From NCBI GenBank assembly GCA_938017515.1, contig CALIJJ010000219.1, positions 1 to 34,751 on the forward strand: DNA of 34,751 nt, given 5' to 3'. Below are positions 33,655-34,751 of this stretch, in pieces. Under the pieces are notes generated by a model that saw nothing but the letters and a program-made list of their open reading frames with translations, did no database searches and was not told the DNA's origin. The stretch is from an uncultured Pseudanabaenaceae cyanobacterium (GTDB lineage Bacteria > Cyanobacteriota > Cyanobacteriia > PCC-9006 > JAAUQQ01). A program made the translations under genes and the position numbers. Positions within the stretch are counted from its first letter, which is position 1; each line of letters starts with the position of its first letter.

Positions 33655-34371
33655 CTAGAGAAAAGCTGAAAGGCCAAAAAGAGCATCCACCAGTAAAGTG
33701 CCCAAAACAGCCCCAGAAAAAACCCACCAATGAAAATGATTGGAGCGGAGGCTCATGAGTCCAGCAGTAACCAAGATAGAAACAAAGAAGAAAGCCCAAA
33801 CAAATCCAGAAAACGTTTGAATCTTCTCAGCAGCGTGATGAAGGATAGGAATGGAACCTTGAACATCAACCTCCATGACGCGGCGCCAATCAGGAATCAG
33901 ATTCAGCGCATAGAAGTAGAAATCGGTAATCGCTGTGCCAAGTAAAGAGCCCAGGTAAAAGCAATGGCCAACTAACAAAGAGCCGCGCCAAAGGGCCCAG
34001 AGTGCAAATGGGAGGCCTATCGCTTCAATCGGCAAATGCCAGAGGGGTTCAGAGCGCAGCCATCCCCAATACAGTGAACCTGCAAGCCAGCTCCAGGAAA
34101 AGCCTAAGATCAGATCACCCAGAAGAAAACGCTCTGGACGACGAAGCAACAGCAAACCATAGATAATCCAAGGAATAGTCCCCAAAAGACTAAGCCAAGG
34201 CAAAAACCTAACGAGAGGTGCCTGCAAGAAAACTGGCACTGAAACAAAGAACAGACCTGAAACAACCCCCGAAAGCCTTGATGCAGGGAACTTCCCTAAC
34301 AGAGCAACATGCAGAGAATCTTCCGCAGCCCAATCCGCAGACTGAGATAGATTCGGATTTTGAATTAACAA
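33655..34371 (-). CDS. DUF3120 cyanobacterial membrane protein
   Basis: Conserved cyanobacterial membrane protein of unknown function, recognised from memory by FVSVPVFLQAPLVRFLPWLSL, FSWSWLAGSLYWGWLR, LPIEAIGLPFALWALWR and FYLGSLLGTAITDFYFY. The 238 residues have five or six hydrophobic segments and many aromatic residues near their ends. The frame opens with a TTG at 34371 and no internal ATG comes before the conserved part, so the start is uncertain, though a non-ATG start near here is required. It stands alone, followed by a 220-bp gap to the cyclase gene. No metal site or catalytic motif is apparent. Confidence 0.85.
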   Translation of the reverse strand: MLIQNPNLSQSADWAAEDSLHVALLGKFPASRLSGVVSGLFFVSVPVFLQAPLVRFLPWLSLLGTIPWIIYGLLLLRRPERFLLGDLILGFSWSWLAGSLYWGWLRSEPLWHLPIEAIGLPFALWALWRGSLLVGHCFYLGSLLGTAITDFYFYALNLIPDWRRVMEVDVQGSIPILHHAAEKIQTFSGFVWAFFFVSILVTAGLMSLRSNHFHWWVFSGAVLGTLLVDALFGLSAFL

Positions 34372-34751
34372 GGGAGCTCTAATAATCTTTACTTTTGTTT
34401 ACAATAGCACAATCCATAGAAGCTCTTCTTTGCCCGATTTAGGCAAAGAATCAGCATGTTGAAGAGTACTACTTCCATCATATTGAGTTTTTCATGGGCT
34501 CTCTTTTCAACAACGAAGATTTCAGAAAGCGCAATGCAACAACATAGACGAGGCATGAACTTATTAATTCATAGGCATATCGAGTTTTGAAGCGATATAC
34601 AAATTGCCCCCCTCCCCTCCAAAGCAAAGCCCCTCGCTCAAGTGTTAGTTGAGTGAGGGGCTTTTGTTAAGAGTGACCCTGGCATCGAGCTAGCTTCACA
34701 GGCAGTGACCCGCCTACTATGATTGCCGCAGATGCGTTTCACAACCGAGTT
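34372..34751. other. Right-edge region without a supported gene
   Basis: 380 bp hold no supported coding sequence. The promoter of the DUF3120 gene must lie at its left end, in AT-rich DNA. A C-rich run (34608-34620) comes before the strong terminator at 34629. A minus-strand frame entering from the right edge ends at a TAG near 34715 and could be the tail of a gene outside the window, but too little is visible to name it. Confidence 0.45.
34629..34665 (+). terminator. Strong rho-independent terminator
   Basis: A 13-bp stem (GCCCCTCGCTCAA / TTGAGTGAGGGGC, one G-U) with a 7-nt loop is followed by TTTTG. On the other strand the tail is TTTGCTTTG, so it could work both ways. No plus-strand coding sequence precedes it, so it ends either a small RNA or a leftward gene lying beyond the window. 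Confidence 0.8.

Overview
This window is cyanobacterial chromosome. It carries the photosystem genes psaC and psbU, a CrtL-type lycopene cyclase, the photosystem I biogenesis protein BtpA, a DUF3120 membrane protein and a VKOR-thioredoxin fusion. The cyanobacterial HIP1 octamer (gcgatcgc) is scattered through most of it. The GC-moderate composition and gene set would fit a Leptolyngbya/Oscillatoriales-like organism, but the genus cannot be fixed from this stretch.

Layout. (1) 1-6320 is a housekeeping and photosynthesis block: tkt (cut by the left edge), fabF and acpP on the minus strand, diverging from psaC and glmS on the plus strand. (2) 6430-14724 is a plus-strand glycan export operon: Wzm permease, Wzt ATPase with a C-terminal glycan-binding-like domain, a 1027-aa methyltransferase/coiled-coil/double-GT2 protein, a GT4-methyltransferase fusion and a short GT2. 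The genes overlap or nearly touch, and a terminator follows. The first part (about 6430-10000) is visibly AT-rich and lacks HIP1 sites, so it looks mosaic or imported. (3) 14977-18139 holds two convergent genes sharing a ~42-aa 'NPDL...FG..EGR' repeat. One protein is almost nothing but seven repeats; the other is a CAP-domain protein ending in five. Neither has a Sec signal. (4) 18591-25924 has crtL, a SUMF1/FGE-like protein, a sensor histidine kinase with a co-directional membrane protein, an aldo/keto reductase and a DEAD-box RNA helicase. (5) 26029-34371 has rimO, btpA, VKOR-Trx, nadB, psbU, an FHA-class III nucleotide cyclase and a DUF3120 protein.

How it fits together. Most of the window is ordinary cyanobacterial core genome. 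The most interesting part is 6430-14724. Its gene content recalls ABC-exported, terminally capped O-antigen or S-layer glycans (WbdD/WbdA-Wzm-Wzt in E. coli O8/O9a; WsaE-Wzm-Wzt in Geobacillus). Here a capping-type methyltransferase, a coiled coil containing perfect-length 33-bp tandem repeats, and two GT2 domains lie in one polypeptide. I infer a one-protein polymerase, ruler and terminator. The two repeat proteins just downstream look like exported surface or matrix proteins. Several strong hairpins mark gene ends or gene-free gaps, and each is listed separately.
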